In this document: in pieces, positions 34,528 to 44,026 of the stretch
Position numbering within the stretch: the stretch's first letter is position 1
Layout: each line of letters starts with the position of its first letter
Source of the DNA: Nocardia sp. NRRL S-836
Lineage (GTDB): Bacteria; Actinomycetota; Actinomycetes; Mycobacteriales; Pseudonocardiaceae
DNA: 64,000 bases
Assembly: GCF_001279525.1 (NCBI RefSeq)
Contig: NZ_LGDY01000120.1
Coordinates: 1 to 64,000 of the forward strand
Direction of reading: 5' to 3'
Position numbers and translations under genes: made by a program
Notes under the pieces: model-generated
The model's database searches: none
What the model was told of the DNA's origin: nothing
The model's input: the letters and a program-made list of their open reading frames with translations, nothing else

Positions 34528-35700
34528 TTATCCGCGGTCCAGGCCGGCGAGGATGCGCGGCAGCGCCAGCTTGGCGGCCCTGCCGTGGTCCACGTCCGCC
34601 CCGAGGTCGATCAGCGTGCTCCGGGCGCCGTGCTGCCGCAGGCGCCCGTCGCAGTAGGCCGAGGTCTCGAACAGCGTGTCCCTGTCGCCGGTGGACGAGT
34701 AGATCGTCACCGGGACGCGTGGACGCCAGTCGCAGTAGCCGTCCGACTCGCGCAGCTTCGCCCGCAGCACGCCGGTGGGGTTCCTGACCCGGTCGAGGTA
34801 GGACGGCGTGAGCAGCTCGGGCATGGTGTGCGGCAGCGTCGCGAAGATCTCCTCGTGACGGTGGTCGCCGTCGAACAGCGCCTCGACCGACGGGTCGTTG
34901 AACGCCTCCGCTGGGTCGTCGTAGAGGTGGTGGAGCCGGTTCCACGCCACCGTCCAGTACGCCATGTACGCGACACCGTTCGCGATCTGGCCGTCCGCCG
35001 CCTTGGGCACGAGCGCACTCGGCCTCATCGGCCCGCTGATCGGTGCCAGGCCGCCGAGCTCCAGCCCGCGGCCGGCACCCCGTTGCAGGGCCTGGCCCAG
35101 CGCCATGGCGGCGTGGCCGCCCTGCGAGTGGCCGGTGAGGAAGACCCTCCGGTCCGGCCGCAGACCGCGCCGCGCGGCGAACTCCCCGGTCGCGCGCAAC
35201 GCGTCCACCGACGCCGTGACCGTCGACGGGCCGTCCAGGTAGGGGTGGTGGCCGGGGCCCGTGCCGAGGCCGAGGTAGTCGGGGGCCGTGGTGAGGTGAC
35301 CGGCCGAGGCGAACAGCACGGCGGCCGCCCGGTCGTTGCCGTCGGCCACCGAGGCGACCGCGCCCCGGTACCCGGTGGTGCCGTGCAGCCAGGCGACCTG
35401 GCCGGGTGACCTGTCGCCGTCGCGCGGCACCACGACCAGTGAGCTGGCCGTGGTCGGCCTCCCGCGCGGGTCGACGGTGCGGTAGACGATCCGCTGCGCG
35501 TCCACGCCGAAGCGCACGCGCGACGAGTCCAGCCCCCGGTCGCGCAGGTGCGCGGCGACCTGCGTCGAGTCCATCGTGGACACCGCCGTGACGGCTACGA
35601 CGGACCCGCGGGTCTGCTGACCGGCCCAGGCCGTGGCCGGGACCAGGGCGGCGACCGCGATTCCACACATCGCGGCCACCGCTGTTCGTGTCGAGGTCAT
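34528..35700 (-). CDS. Secreted lipase-like alpha/beta hydrolase
   Basis: A 390-residue protein with a signal peptide (about 1-26; VAALVPATAWA). The alpha/beta-hydrolase domain has G-H-S-Q-G (FLTGHSQGGHAAMALG) as nucleophile elbow, preceded by WLHGTTG and DYLGLG. This matches secretory lipases/esterases of the LIP family. A C-terminal VTIYSSTGDRDTLFE and ADVDHG would supply Asp and His. Start is ATG at 35700. Confidence 0.85.
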   Translation of the reverse strand: MTSTRTAVAAMCGIAVAALVPATAWAGQQTRGSVVAVTAVSTMDSTQVAAHLRDRGLDSSRVRFGVDAQRIVYRTVDPRGRPTTASSLVVVPRDGDRSPGQVAWLHGTTGYRGAVASVADGNDRAAAVLFASAGHLTTAPDYLGLGTGPGHHPYLDGPSTVTASVDALRATGEFAARRGLRPDRRVFLTGHSQGGHAAMALGQALQRGAGRGLELGGLAPISGPMRPSALVPKAADGQIANGVAYMAYWTVAWNRLHHLYDDPAEAFNDPSVEALFDGDHRHEEIFATLPHTMPELLTPSYLDRVRNPTGVLRAKLRESDGYCDWRPRVPVTIYSSTGDRDTLFETSAYCDGRLRQHGARSTLIDLGADVDHGRAAKLALPRILAGLDRG

Positions 35701-35776
35701 GACTCGACGATGGCCCTGACCAAGATCGAGCACACTGGGGCTGACCGCACAACCGGGGTGGGGTTTACCGCAGTGC

Positions 35777-36205
35777 TCAGGCTCCGGGCGCCTTCGCGCG
35801 GATGATGCACGTGAGGCGGGCGGTGCAGGTGCGCTTGCCCTCCTCGTCGGAGACGACGATCTCGAACGTCGCCGTGGACCGGCCGAGGTGCAGCGGGCGG
35901 CACACACCCGTCACGATCCCCTCGCGCGCCGCGCGGTGGTGGGTGCACGACAGTTCCAGCCCGAGCGCGATGGAGCCGAACGACGCGGCGTGCATCGTGG
36001 CCGCGACCGAGCCGAGCTGCTCCGCGAGCACCGCGTTCGCGCCGCCGTGCAACAACCCGAACGGCTGGCGGTTGCCCTTGACCGGCATGGTGCCGATCAT
36101 CTCCTGGACATCCCATTGGGTGATTTCTATGCCCATGCGGGTGTGCAACTGCTCGTCTGCGTACTCGGTGGGCAGGTCGCCGATCACGTGCGCTCCAGGG
36201 CTCAA
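35777..36205 (-). CDS. PaaI-type hotdog thioesterase
   Basis: A 142-residue hotdog-fold protein with the HGG segment (FGLLHGGANAVLAEQLGSVA) of PaaI/4HBT thioesterases, which hydrolyse acyl- or aroyl-CoA. Start is TTG at 36205 or GTG at 36187. It is divergent from polA, a neighbour pair often seen in actinomycetes. Confidence 0.88.
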   Translation of the reverse strand: MSPGAHVIGDLPTEYADEQLHTRMGIEITQWDVQEMIGTMPVKGNRQPFGLLHGGANAVLAEQLGSVAATMHAASFGSIALGLELSCTHHRAAREGIVTGVCRPLHLGRSTATFEIVVSDEEGKRTCTARLTCIIRAKAPGA

Positions 36206-36228
36206 GCGAAACTGTCAGACCACCACCC

Positions 36229-36234
36229 TAGACT
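36229..36234 (+). promoter_or_regulatory. -10 hexamer for a leaderless polA transcript
   Basis: TAGACT ends 7 nt before the GTG at 36242, with no ribosome-binding site between. Confidence 0.55.
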
Positions 36235-36241
36235 CGGGCTC

Positions 36242-38917
36242 GTGACTCCCTCAGACGTGAAGCGGCTCCTGCTCATCGACGGTCACTCGATGGCCTATCG
36301 AGCGTTCTACGCCCTGCCCGCCGAGAACTTCCAGACGGCCACCGGGCAGGTCACGAACGCCGTGTACGGGTTCACGTCCATGCTCATCAACATTCTGCGG
36401 GACGAGAAGCCCACGCACGTGGCGGTGGCGTTCGACGTCTCCCGCAAGACGTTCCGCTCCGAGCAGTACCCCGAGTACAAGGCCGGTCGCTCCAAGACGC
36501 CGGACGAGTTCCGCAGCCAGGTGTCGCTGATCGGCGAGGTCCTCGACGCGCTCCAGATCTGCAAGATGGAGAAGGAGGGCTTCGAGGCCGACGACATCAT
36601 CGCCACGCTGACCACGCAGGCGGTGGAGCAGGGCTTCGAGGTCGAGATCGTCACCGGCGACCGGGACGCGTTCCAGCTGGTCAACGACAAGGTCACGGTG
36701 CTGTACCCGGTCAAGGGCGTGTCCGAGATGGGCCGGTTCACCCCCGCGTACGTCGAGGAGAAGCACGGCGTGCGGCCCGAGCAGTACGCCGACTACGCGG
36801 CGGTGCGCGGCGACTCGTCGGACAACCTGCCGAACACGCCGGGCGTCGGACCGAAGACGATCATCAAGCTGCTCAACCAGTTCGGCGGGCTCGACGAGCT
36901 GGTCGACCACATCGACGAGGTGCCGGGCAAGGTCGGCGAGGCGCTGCGCGGCAACCTGAACAACATCATCATGAACCGCCAGCTGACCGAGCTGGTGAAG
37001 GACCTCGAGCTGCCGTACCAGGTGGACGGTCTCGAGGTGAAGCAGTGGGACCGCGACGCCGTGCACCGGCTGTTCGACGAGCTGGAGTTCCGCGTCCTGC
37101 GCGACCGGCTGTTCTCGACGCTGTCGACCGCGGAGCCGGAGGCCGAGGAGGGCTTCGAGGTCTCCGGTGGCGTGATCCCGGCCGGCACGCTGGCCAGGTG
37201 GCTCGACCAGCACGCCCGCAAGACCCGCGTGGGCGTGGCGCTGCGCATCACCGGCCAGGACATCGAGGGCGTCGCGCTGTGCACGGCCTCGGGTGAGGGC
37301 GGCTACGTCGCCGTCGAGGGCCTGGACGAGGCCGACGAGCAGGCGCTCGCCGCCTGGCTGGCCGACGAGGGCGTGGCGAAGGCGGGTCACGACCTGAAGC
37401 TGCCGTTGCGCCGGGTCCGCGCCCGCGGCTGGAAGCTGCGCGGCCTGACGTCGGACACGGCGCTCGCGGCGTACCTGGTGCGGCCGGGCCAGCGGTCGTT
37501 CGCGCTGGACGACCTGGCCCTGCGCTACCTCAAGCGCGAGCTGCGCGCCGAGGAGTCCGGCGACGGCCAGCTGTCGCTGCTGTCGGACGAGTCCGAGGAG
37601 GCGCAGAAGGTGGCGACCGGCACGATCCTGCGCGCCCGCGCCGTCGCCGAGCTGGCCGACCGCCTCGACGCCGAGCTGGTCACGATCGGCGGCGCGGACC
37701 TGCTGGCGAACCTCGAACTGCCGCTGATGAACGTGCTGGACGACGTCGAGGCCGTCGGCATCGCCATCGACGTCGACCACCTGTCCGAGCTGGAGGCGCA
37801 CTTCGCGGCCGGTGTGAAGCAGGCGGCCCAGGACGCGTACTCGGTGATCGGCAAGGAGATCAACCTCGGCAGCCCCAAGCAGCTGCAGACGGTCCTCTTC
37901 GACGAGCTGAACATGCCGAAGACGAAGAAGACCAAGACCGGCTACACCACGGACGCCGACGCGCTGCAGAACCTGTTCGAGCAGACCGAGCACCCGTTCC
38001 TGCAGCACCTGCTGTCGCACCGCGACGTCACCCGCCTGAAGTCCACTGTGGACGGACTGCTGAAGTCGGTCGCCGACGACGGCCGCATCCACACGACGTT
38101 CCACCAGACGATCGCCGCGACCGGCCGGCTGTCCTCGACGGACCCGAACCTGCAGAACATCCCGATCCGCACCGACGAGGGCCGCCGCATCCGCCAGGCG
38201 TTCGTCGTCGGCGAGGGCTACGCCGAGCTGATGACCGCCGACTACAGCCAGATCGAGATGCGGATCATGGCCACGCTGTCCGGCGACGAGGGCCTGATCG
38301 CGGCCTTCAACAGCGGCGAGGACCTGCACACGTACGTGGCCTCGCAGGCGTTCTCGATCCCCACCTCCGAGGTGACCGGCGAGATGCGCCGCCGCATCAA
38401 GGCCATGTCCTACGGCCTGGCCTACGGCCTGTCGGTGTTCGGCCTCTCGCAGCAGCTGCGCATCCCCACCGAGGAGGCGCGCGAGCAGATGGAGGCCTAC
38501 TTCTCGCGCTTCGGCGGCGTCCGCGACTACCTCAACGAGATCGTCGAGAAGGCCCGCAAGGACGGCTACACCGAGACCGTGCTCGGCCGCCGCCGCTACC
38601 TGCCGGACCTCACCTCGGACAACCGCCAGCGCCGCGAGATGGCCGAACGCATGGCCCTCAACGCGCCGATCCAGGGCAGCGCCGCCGACATCATCAAGGT
38701 CGCGATGCTCGGCGTCTTCCGCGCCCTCGACTCGTCCGGCCTGCGCTCCCGCATGCTGCTGCAGGTCCACGACGAGCTCGTGCTGGAGATCGCCGACGGC
38801 GAGCGCGAGGCCGTCGAGGCGCTGGTGCGCGACCAGATGGGCAACGCCTACCCGCTGCAGGTCCCGCTGGAGGTCTCGGTGGGCGTCGGCCGCTCGTGGG
38901 ACGACGCGGCGCACTAG
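36242..38917 (+). CDS. polA: DNA polymerase I
   Basis: An 891-residue polymerase: 5'-3' exonuclease domain (about 1-300; LLLIDGHSMAYRAFYALP), a middle 3'-5' exonuclease-fold region and the polymerase domain (about 500-891) with DYSQIEMRIMA and VHDELVLE carrying the metal-binding Asp residues. The middle region lacks the DTET and later Asp motifs of the Klenow proofreading site (GVALRITG, DLKLPLRRV), so proofreading is probably absent, as in other actinomycete PolA. The GTG at 36242 begins the family-like MTPSDVKRLLLIDG. Confidence 0.96.
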   Translation: MTPSDVKRLLLIDGHSMAYRAFYALPAENFQTATGQVTNAVYGFTSMLINILRDEKPTHVAVAFDVSRKTFRSEQYPEYKAGRSKTPDEFRSQVSLIGEVLDALQICKMEKEGFEADDIIATLTTQAVEQGFEVEIVTGDRDAFQLVNDKVTVLYPVKGVSEMGRFTPAYVEEKHGVRPEQYADYAAVRGDSSDNLPNTPGVGPKTIIKLLNQFGGLDELVDHIDEVPGKVGEALRGNLNNIIMNRQLTELVKDLELPYQVDGLEVKQWDRDAVHRLFDELEFRVLRDRLFSTLSTAEPEAEEGFEVSGGVIPAGTLARWLDQHARKTRVGVALRITGQDIEGVALCTASGEGGYVAVEGLDEADEQALAAWLADEGVAKAGHDLKLPLRRVRARGWKLRGLTSDTALAAYLVRPGQRSFALDDLALRYLKRELRAEESGDGQLSLLSDESEEAQKVATGTILRARAVAELADRLDAELVTIGGADLLANLELPLMNVLDDVEAVGIAIDVDHLSELEAHFAAGVKQAAQDAYSVIGKEINLGSPKQLQTVLFDELNMPKTKKTKTGYTTDADALQNLFEQTEHPFLQHLLSHRDVTRLKSTVDGLLKSVADDGRIHTTFHQTIAATGRLSSTDPNLQNIPIRTDEGRRIRQAFVVGEGYAELMTADYSQIEMRIMATLSGDEGLIAAFNSGEDLHTYVASQAFSIPTSEVTGEMRRRIKAMSYGLAYGLSVFGLSQQLRIPTEEAREQMEAYFSRFGGVRDYLNEIVEKARKDGYTETVLGRRRYLPDLTSDNRQRREMAERMALNAPIQGSAADIIKVAMLGVFRALDSSGLRSRMLLQVHDELVLEIADGEREAVEALVRDQMGNAYPLQVPLEVSVGVGRSWDDAAH

Positions 38918-38927
38918 AGGAACGCCG

Positions 38928-38964
38928 GTTCCAATGGGGAGGCCGTTCTTCTCCCCATTGGAAC
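38928..38964 (+). terminator. Strong terminator after polA
   Basis: Perfect 13-bp stem gttccaatgggga / tccccattggaac, extended by one further pair, 10 nt after the polA stop. Confidence 0.92.
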
Positions 38965-38972
38965 TTATAACG

Positions 38973-39001
38973 CACCGGGGGACTTGCCGCAAGCCCCGGT
39001 G
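38973..39001 (+). terminator. Second hairpin downstream of polA
   Basis: 8-bp stem caccgggg / ccccggtg followed by tttccccc, just past the main terminator. Confidence 0.5.
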
Positions 39002-39048
39002 TTTCCCCCACAATTCGTTGCCTGCCAGCGGATTGAGGGGATTTCACG

Positions 39049-40200
39049 ATGCGTTTTCTGGTGTCCACGATCGGTTCACGCGGTGAGGCGCAACCCGTCA
39101 CCGCGCTGGCCGTGCAGCTGACAATGCTCGGCAACGACGTCACCGTGGTCGCGCCTCCCGACTTCGAAGAGCTCGTGACCGGCAACGGCATCGACTTCAC
39201 GCCGGTCGGCCCGTTCCTGCGCGACGCCGCGAAGGTCGACCCGGCACAGCTCAGGGTGCTGGCCGAGCAAAGTGTGAAAGACCAGTTCGCGGTGGTCAGG
39301 GCGGTGGCCGAGGGCGCGGACGTGCTGGTCGCGGGCGGTGCGCTGCAGCACGCCACCCGTTCGGTGGCCGAAAGCACCGGCGCGCACTACGTGTACGCGA
39401 GTTTCTGCGCGAACACGTTGCCGTCACCTCACCACGCGCCGCCGGCAATGCTGGGCAACGTTCCGAAGAATGGAACCGCGGAAGAGAACCTCGCGCAATG
39501 GGAACGACAGCGTCACATGTTCTCCTTCTCCCGCGACACCCTGAACGCGGAACGCGCGAAACTCGGCCTGCCCCCGGTCGAAGACGTCCGCGACCACATC
39601 TTCGGCGACAGCCCGTGGCTCGCCGCGGACCCCGTGCTCGGCCCGTGGCCCGGCCCCGGCGACCTCGTGCAGACCGGCGCCTGGCTCCTGCGCGACGAAC
39701 GCCCCCTCGCCCCCGCCCTGGAAGCCTTCCTCGACAACGGCGAGCCACCCGTCTACCTCGGCCTCGGCAGCATGTCCCGCACCGACCCGCAGGCCGTCAC
39801 CGCCACCCTCGACGCTGCCCGCGAACTCGGTAAACGCATTGTCCTGCAACGAGGCTGGGCCAACCTTGCACTCCCCGCCGACACGTCCGGCCACATCACG
39901 ATCGATGAGGTGAACCAGCAGACCCTGTTCCGCCGCGTCGCGGCGGTCGTCCACCACGGCGGCGCCGGCACCACCACGACCGCCGCCGCGGCCGGCGTGC
40001 CCCAGTTCGTGCTACCCCACCTGTACGACCAGCACTACTGGGCCGCACAGGTGGAACGCCTCGGCATCGGCCGCAAGGGCCCGCTGACCCCCGGCACCCT
40101 CGCCGACACGCTCCAGCTGTCCGAACCAGCCGCGGCACTCGCCCCGCACATCCGCACCGACGGCGCCCACCAAGCCGCTGTGCGTCTGATGGCGTTGTAA
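39049..40200 (+). CDS. GT1-family glycosyltransferase of natural-product type
   Basis: A 383-residue GT-B glycosyltransferase. N-terminal MRFLVSTIGSRGEAQPVTAL is typical of the UDP/TDP-sugar transferases of macrolide and glycopeptide pathways and of sterol glucosyltransferases, and the donor-binding motif is VVHHGGAGTT (about 298-307). The acceptor is unknown. A GAGGGG site precedes the ATG. It starts the block of accessory genes after polA, but no sugar-synthesis genes are adjacent. Confidence 0.85.
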   Translation: MRFLVSTIGSRGEAQPVTALAVQLTMLGNDVTVVAPPDFEELVTGNGIDFTPVGPFLRDAAKVDPAQLRVLAEQSVKDQFAVVRAVAEGADVLVAGGALQHATRSVAESTGAHYVYASFCANTLPSPHHAPPAMLGNVPKNGTAEENLAQWERQRHMFSFSRDTLNAERAKLGLPPVEDVRDHIFGDSPWLAADPVLGPWPGPGDLVQTGAWLLRDERPLAPALEAFLDNGEPPVYLGLGSMSRTDPQAVTATLDAARELGKRIVLQRGWANLALPADTSGHITIDEVNQQTLFRRVAAVVHHGGAGTTTTAAAAGVPQFVLPHLYDQHYWAAQVERLGIGRKGPLTPGTLADTLQLSEPAAALAPHIRTDGAHQAAVRLMAL

Positions 40201-40249
40201 GCCAACGAATCCGCTGATGCGGGCGGAACGCCCGTGGTAAGCCATCGGC

Positions 40250-40882
40250 ATGAGGATCTTCGCCTTGGCCCTGCTCCTGGTCACCGCCGCCTGCACAACG
40301 CCGGAACAGGGCGCGCAGTCCACGGACCCCTTCCTGTCCGGACCGCTGACCTTCCGCAAGGTCGAGGGTGACCCCGTCCCCACCAACCAGCAGCCAACCG
40401 GCTATCCGGCCCCGCACCACAGCGCGGACGACCCCGCGGTCGCACAGGCCAAAGCCCTCCGCCAACTCGCCGAAGGCCCCGCCCGCGCACAGCTGCTGGC
40501 CACCTTCGACTGCTCGGCACCAGACCCGTTGCTGGGCAACGACGACAGGACCCTCCCGCTGGTCACCTGCGACGCCGGCGACCACCGCTACGCCCTCGGC
40601 CCGGTGTTCCTCGACGGCGACCGCGTCATGAAAGCCACCGCCGAGCCCGATGCCACCGGGGCCGGCCACGTCGTGACCGTGAAGTTCGACCAGCAGGGCG
40701 CCCAGGTCTTCGGCGACTTCACCGCCGCCAACATCGGCAGCCAGGTCGCGATCCTGATGAACGGCCGCGTGCTCAGCGCACCCACCATCCAGTCCGCGAT
40801 CCCGGGTGGCGTCGTGCAGATCACCGGCAGGTTCACGAAGGCGCAGGCCGAGCAGCTCGCCGCGCACCTCAACGGCGGCTGA
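40250..40882 (+). CDS. Lipoprotein with a lone SecDF P1-head-like domain
   Basis: A 210-residue lipoprotein (lipobox TAAC, Cys15). Residues about 105-208 resemble the P1-head subdomain of SecD: YALGPVFLDGDRV, VKFDQQGAQVFGDFT, VAILMNGRVLSAPTIQS and GGVVQITGRFTKAQAEQLA, in the same order as in SecD. SecD membrane helices are absent. The role is unknown; it may bind exported proteins or Sec partners. An independent gene, not a broken secD, since it begins with its own lipoprotein signal. Confidence 0.75.
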   Translation: MRIFALALLLVTAACTTPEQGAQSTDPFLSGPLTFRKVEGDPVPTNQQPTGYPAPHHSADDPAVAQAKALRQLAEGPARAQLLATFDCSAPDPLLGNDDRTLPLVTCDAGDHRYALGPVFLDGDRVMKATAEPDATGAGHVVTVKFDQQGAQVFGDFTAANIGSQVAILMNGRVLSAPTIQSAIPGGVVQITGRFTKAQAEQLAAHLNGG

Positions 40883-40893
40883 CCGCAGGGCGT

Positions 40894-40918
40894 CGGGCGG
40901 TGCGGCCGGTGCCGCCCG
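40894..40918 (+). terminator. Weak hairpin after the SecDF-like lipoprotein gene
   Basis: 7-bp stem cgggcgg / ccgcccg with an 11-nt loop, 11 nt after the stop codon. Confidence 0.4.
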
Positions 40919-40983
40919 TCCCGGAGCCATAACGGACGCTGATCCCGCCCATTTCCTCCGGCGAAGACACAGGTTTAACCGCC

Positions 40984-41013
40984 GTTGACACCGGCTGAAC
41001 AAAACCAGCAGGC
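40984..41013 (+). promoter_or_regulatory. Promoter candidate of the oxygenase-argG-formyltransferase operon
   Basis: TTGACA (40984-40989) and CAGGCT (41008-41013) with an 18-nt spacer, about 78 nt upstream of the oxygenase start. A long leader follows. Confidence 0.45.
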
Positions 41014-41090
41014 TGTCGGAGCGCCACATTCGGAGCCGATTTCAGTGGGGGATTTTTTCGGCTGCAAACGACCGGACCGGGGAGACGGAA

Positions 41091-41834
41091 TTGTCCATCG
41101 TCACTTCATTGGATTCGTCCATCGAGGAGCACGTTCACCGCGAGGTGGACAACGAGCAGCTGTGGGCTTCGCGCAAGTCGTTCTACGAAACGGGCTTCGC
41201 GCTCGTGTCCTACCTCCTGCCCGCCGACGTGAAAGCCATGGTCGCGGCCGAGGTGAACGAGCTGCTGACCGAGCAGTCCGTGCGCAGGGACCTGCACCTG
41301 GCGGAGACCAGCAACAGCCCGCGGTACATGCGCAACGTCACGGCTGCCGACATCCGGGCGCACGGGGGTGCGACCGTCGATCTCTACAGCAGTCCCGCGT
41401 TCATCAGGGCGTTGAGCAACGTCGCTGGTGAGCAGGTTCTGGAGTGCCCGTACGAGCCCGAACACTACGTCATCACGCACCTCGAACGGCCTGGTGACAC
41501 GCACGGCTGGCACTGGGACGACTACAGCTTCGGCGTGATCTTCGTGGTCGACTGCCCCGACGTCGAGTTCGGCGGGTTCGTGCAGACGGTGCCGAACACG
41601 GCGTGGGACAAGCAGAATCCGCAGGTGTTCAAGCAGCTCGTGAACAACCCGATCTATTCGTACGAGCTGAAGCCCGGTGACATCTACCTGCTGCGCACCG
41701 ACACCACGTTGCACCGCGTGCACCCCGTTGAGGAAGGCGCCAAGCGCACGATCATCAACATGGCTTACGCGGCCGAACGGGATCTGAGCAAGGAAATCTC
41801 GCACGAAACCATGGAAGACCTTTTCCGCGTCTGA
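41091..41834 (+). CDS. HalD/BesD-family Fe(II)/2-oxoglutarate oxygenase, hydroxylase type
   Basis: A 247-residue non-heme iron enzyme of the family that contains the amino acid halogenases BesD and HalD. Iron ligands are His141, Asp143 (HGWHWDDY) and His208 (TLHRVHP), and Arg219 (KRTIINMAY) suits 2-oxoglutarate. The halogenases have Gly where Asp143 is, opening a site for chloride; Asp here predicts hydroxylation. Arg78, Glu124, His138 and Asp144 match, as I recall, the residues BesD uses to hold its free amino acid substrate, so a free basic or ureido amino acid is likely. TTG start after GGGGAG. First gene of the operon; argG-like begins 17 nt later. Confidence 0.82.
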   Translation: MSIVTSLDSSIEEHVHREVDNEQLWASRKSFYETGFALVSYLLPADVKAMVAAEVNELLTEQSVRRDLHLAETSNSPRYMRNVTAADIRAHGGATVDLYSSPAFIRALSNVAGEQVLECPYEPEHYVITHLERPGDTHGWHWDDYSFGVIFVVDCPDVEFGGFVQTVPNTAWDKQNPQVFKQLVNNPIYSYELKPGDIYLLRTDTTLHRVHPVEEGAKRTIINMAYAAERDLSKEISHETMEDLFRV

Positions 41835-41851
41835 AAAGCCAGAGGAGCGTC

Positions 41852-43084
41852 GTGGTCAACAAAGTGGTTCTTGCCTATTCCGGCGGTTTGGACACCTCGG
41901 TCATCCTGGCGTGGTTGAAGGAGACCTACGAATGCGAGGTGGTCGCGTTCATCGCGGACCTCGGTCAGGGTGAGGAGCTGGACCGGGCGAGGGACAAGGC
42001 GTACGCCATCGGTGCGGCGGAGGTGTTCGTCGAGGACCTGCGTGAGGAGTTCGCCCGCGACTACGTCTTCCCGATGCTGCGGGCCAACGCCGTCTACGAG
42101 GACGGTTACCTGCTCGGCTCGGCGATCGGGCGGCCGTTGATCGCGGCCAAGCAGATCGAGATCGCGAAGACCGTGGGTGCGGACGCGGTGGCGCACGGTG
42201 CCACCGGCAAGGGCAACGACCAGGTGCGGTTCGAGCTCGCGTACCAGACGCTCAACCCGGACATCAAGATCATCACGCCCTGGCGGGAGTGGGACCTCAA
42301 CACGCGGTCGCAGCTGCTCAAGTACGCCGCCGACCACGGCATCCAGATCGACAGCACCGGTGCCGCCGAGCGTCCGTACTCGGTCGACCAGAACCTGATG
42401 AACACCACCTACGAGGGCGAGGTGCTGGAGGACCCCGGCGCGTTGCCGCCGCACGGCGTGTTCTTCCGGGTGCGTGACCTCGCGGAGGCGCCGGACGAGC
42501 CGGAGCGCGTCACGATCACGTTCGAGGGCGGCGACCCGGTCGCGGTCGACGGGGTGCCGCTGACCGCGACGGAGACGTTCGGCAAGCTCAACGAGCTCGC
42601 CACGAAGCACGCGATCGGCCGGGTCGACATGGTCGAGAACCGGATCATCGGCATCAAGACGCGTGGCGTGTACGAGACGCCCGGCGGTACGGTCCTGCTG
42701 ACCGCGAGGCGCGCGCTGGAGGCGTTGACGCTCGACGGCGAGGTGGCCCTGCTCAAGGAGGAGCTGATGCCGCGCTACGCCAGGCTCGTCTACCGCGGCC
42801 TGTGGTTCGCCCCCGAGCGGGAGATGCTGCAGGCGGCGATCGACCACAGCCAGCAGAACATGTCCGGCGACGTCGAGGTCGCGCTGTACAAGGGGAACGT
42901 GAGCGTGCTGCGGCGCACCTCGCCGTTCTCCCGGCACAGCCGCAAGCGCGTGTCGTTCGAGGCGGGCGTCGGTGCGGCGGCCTACGAGCGGCACCACCCG
43001 GAGGGCTTCATCCGGATGAACGCGCTGCGCTTCGCGTCGGTGGCCGCCGCGGCGTCCGACTCAGCGCCTGAAGGAGTTTCATGA
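41852..43084 (+). CDS. argG: Argininosuccinate synthase paralogue
   Basis: A 410-residue argininosuccinate synthase: PP-loop [10 protein letters not shown] (8-17), aspartate/citrulline segment [14 protein letters not shown] (115-128) and the [11 protein letters not shown] region. It normally joins citrulline and aspartate using ATP. At the citrulline contacts the segment is [14 protein letters not shown]: Ser177 is kept, but the second Ser (human Ser189) is Thr186. No argH or other arg gene is near; the gene sits between an oxygenase and a formyltransferase and overlaps the latter by 4 nt. I infer a dedicated enzyme acting on a modified citrulline-like substrate, but a relocated housekeeping argG cannot be excluded. 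Confidence 0.88.
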   Translation: MVNKVVLAYSGGLDTSVILAWLKETYECEVVAFIADLGQGEELDRARDKAYAIGAAEVFVEDLREEFARDYVFPMLRANAVYEDGYLLGSAIGRPLIAAKQIEIAKTVGADAVAHGATGKGNDQVRFELAYQTLNPDIKIITPWREWDLNTRSQLLKYAADHGIQIDSTGAAERPYSVDQNLMNTTYEGEVLEDPGALPPHGVFFRVRDLAEAPDEPERVTITFEGGDPVAVDGVPLTATETFGKLNELATKHAIGRVDMVENRIIGIKTRGVYETPGGTVLLTARRALEALTLDGEVALLKEELMPRYARLVYRGLWFAPEREMLQAAIDHSQQNMSGDVEVALYKGNVSVLRRTSPFSRHSRKRVSFEAGVGAAAYERHHPEGFIRMNALRFASVAAAASDSAPEGVS

Positions 43085-43983
43085 GGATTGTTTTCTTCGG
43101 CTACGGCGAACTCGGTGCGGTGGTGCTCAGCGCGCTCGTCGAACACCACGACGTCGTGCAGGTGCTGACCCACCGCACCGAGTTCACCGGGCTCGGCGAG
43201 CCCCACGTGGCCGAGCTGGTCGAGCGGCACGGGCTGTCGTGCGTGATCTCGGCGAACGGGCGCGAGCCCGAGCTGCCCGGACAGCTGCGGGAGCTGGCCG
43301 CGGACGCCATCGTCTCCACGAACTGGCGCACGCGGCTGCCCGGCGAGCTGCTGACCACGTCACGGCTGGGCGCGTTGAACGTGCACGACGCGCTGCTGCC
43401 GAAGTTCTCCGGGTTCGGCGCGATCAACTGGGCGGTCCGGGAGCACGAGAGCGAAACCGGCGTCACGGTGCACCTGATGGAACCGGAGCTCGACACGGGA
43501 CCGGTCGTGGTGCAACGCGTCGTGCCCATCGGCGACCACGACACGGCGACCGAGATCTACGAGCAGGTCACCGCGCAGTACGTGCCGGCGACGCTCGAAG
43601 CGCTCGACCGGCTGGCCGCCGGTGAGCGGGGCACGCCGCAGGACGCGGCGAAGCGCACGTTCTGGCACCGGATCACCGAGGACGACACCCGGATCGACTG
43701 GACGAAGAGCACCCGGTCGATCTACGACCTGGTCCGCGGCCAGTCCGACCCGTACGTGAACGCCTGGACGACGCTCGACGGCCAGCGGATCGCGGTCAAG
43801 AAGGCCGCGCTGCCGTCGATGGGTTTCTGCGGCACGCCCGGCAAGGTCGTGCGGCAGGCGGACGGCGGTGTGGCGGTCGTGACGGGCACCGAGGGGATCA
43901 TCCTGCTGGAGGTCCAGGTCGACGGCGAAGAAGCACGTCCGGCGGCCGAGGTGTTCAAGAAGATGGGTGGCCGGCTCACCTGA
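43081..43983 (+). CDS. Fmt-fold formyltransferase
   Basis: A 300-residue protein with the 10-formyltetrahydrofolate transferase fold. The catalytic triad is Asn100, His102 (NVHDALLP) and Asp138 (ELDTGPVV), matching Asn106/His108/Asp144 of methionyl-tRNA formyltransferase. The C-terminal domain (about 205-298) also resembles Fmt. The housekeeping fmt normally sits beside def, which is absent; in this operon formylation of a small amine, amino acid or amino sugar is more likely. ATG overlapping the argG-like stop (ATGA). Confidence 0.85.
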   Translation: MRIVFFGYGELGAVVLSALVEHHDVVQVLTHRTEFTGLGEPHVAELVERHGLSCVISANGREPELPGQLRELAADAIVSTNWRTRLPGELLTTSRLGALNVHDALLPKFSGFGAINWAVREHESETGVTVHLMEPELDTGPVVVQRVVPIGDHDTATEIYEQVTAQYVPATLEALDRLAAGERGTPQDAAKRTFWHRITEDDTRIDWTKSTRSIYDLVRGQSDPYVNAWTTLDGQRIAVKKAALPSMGFCGTPGKVVRQADGGVAVVTGTEGIILLEVQVDGEEARPAAEVFKKMGGRLT

Positions 43984-43998
43984 TCGTGGCGATGCGGG

Positions 43999-44026
43999 AG
44001 GATGCGGTGCGTGCGTACCGCATCCT
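43999..44026 (+). promoter_or_regulatory. Hairpin covering the Rid gene start codon
   Basis: Perfect 10-bp inverted repeat aggatgcggt / accgcatcct with an 8-nt loop that contains the likely GTG start (44011). The ribosome-binding bases gggagg (43997-44002) lie partly in the stem, so initiation may depend on opening of this hairpin. Confidence 0.5.

Noticed and set aside
43081..43983. Housekeeping methionyl-tRNA formyltransferase
   Set aside because: No def, sun or priA gene beside it and it is coupled to an argG paralogue; the family fold alone does not prove the substrate.
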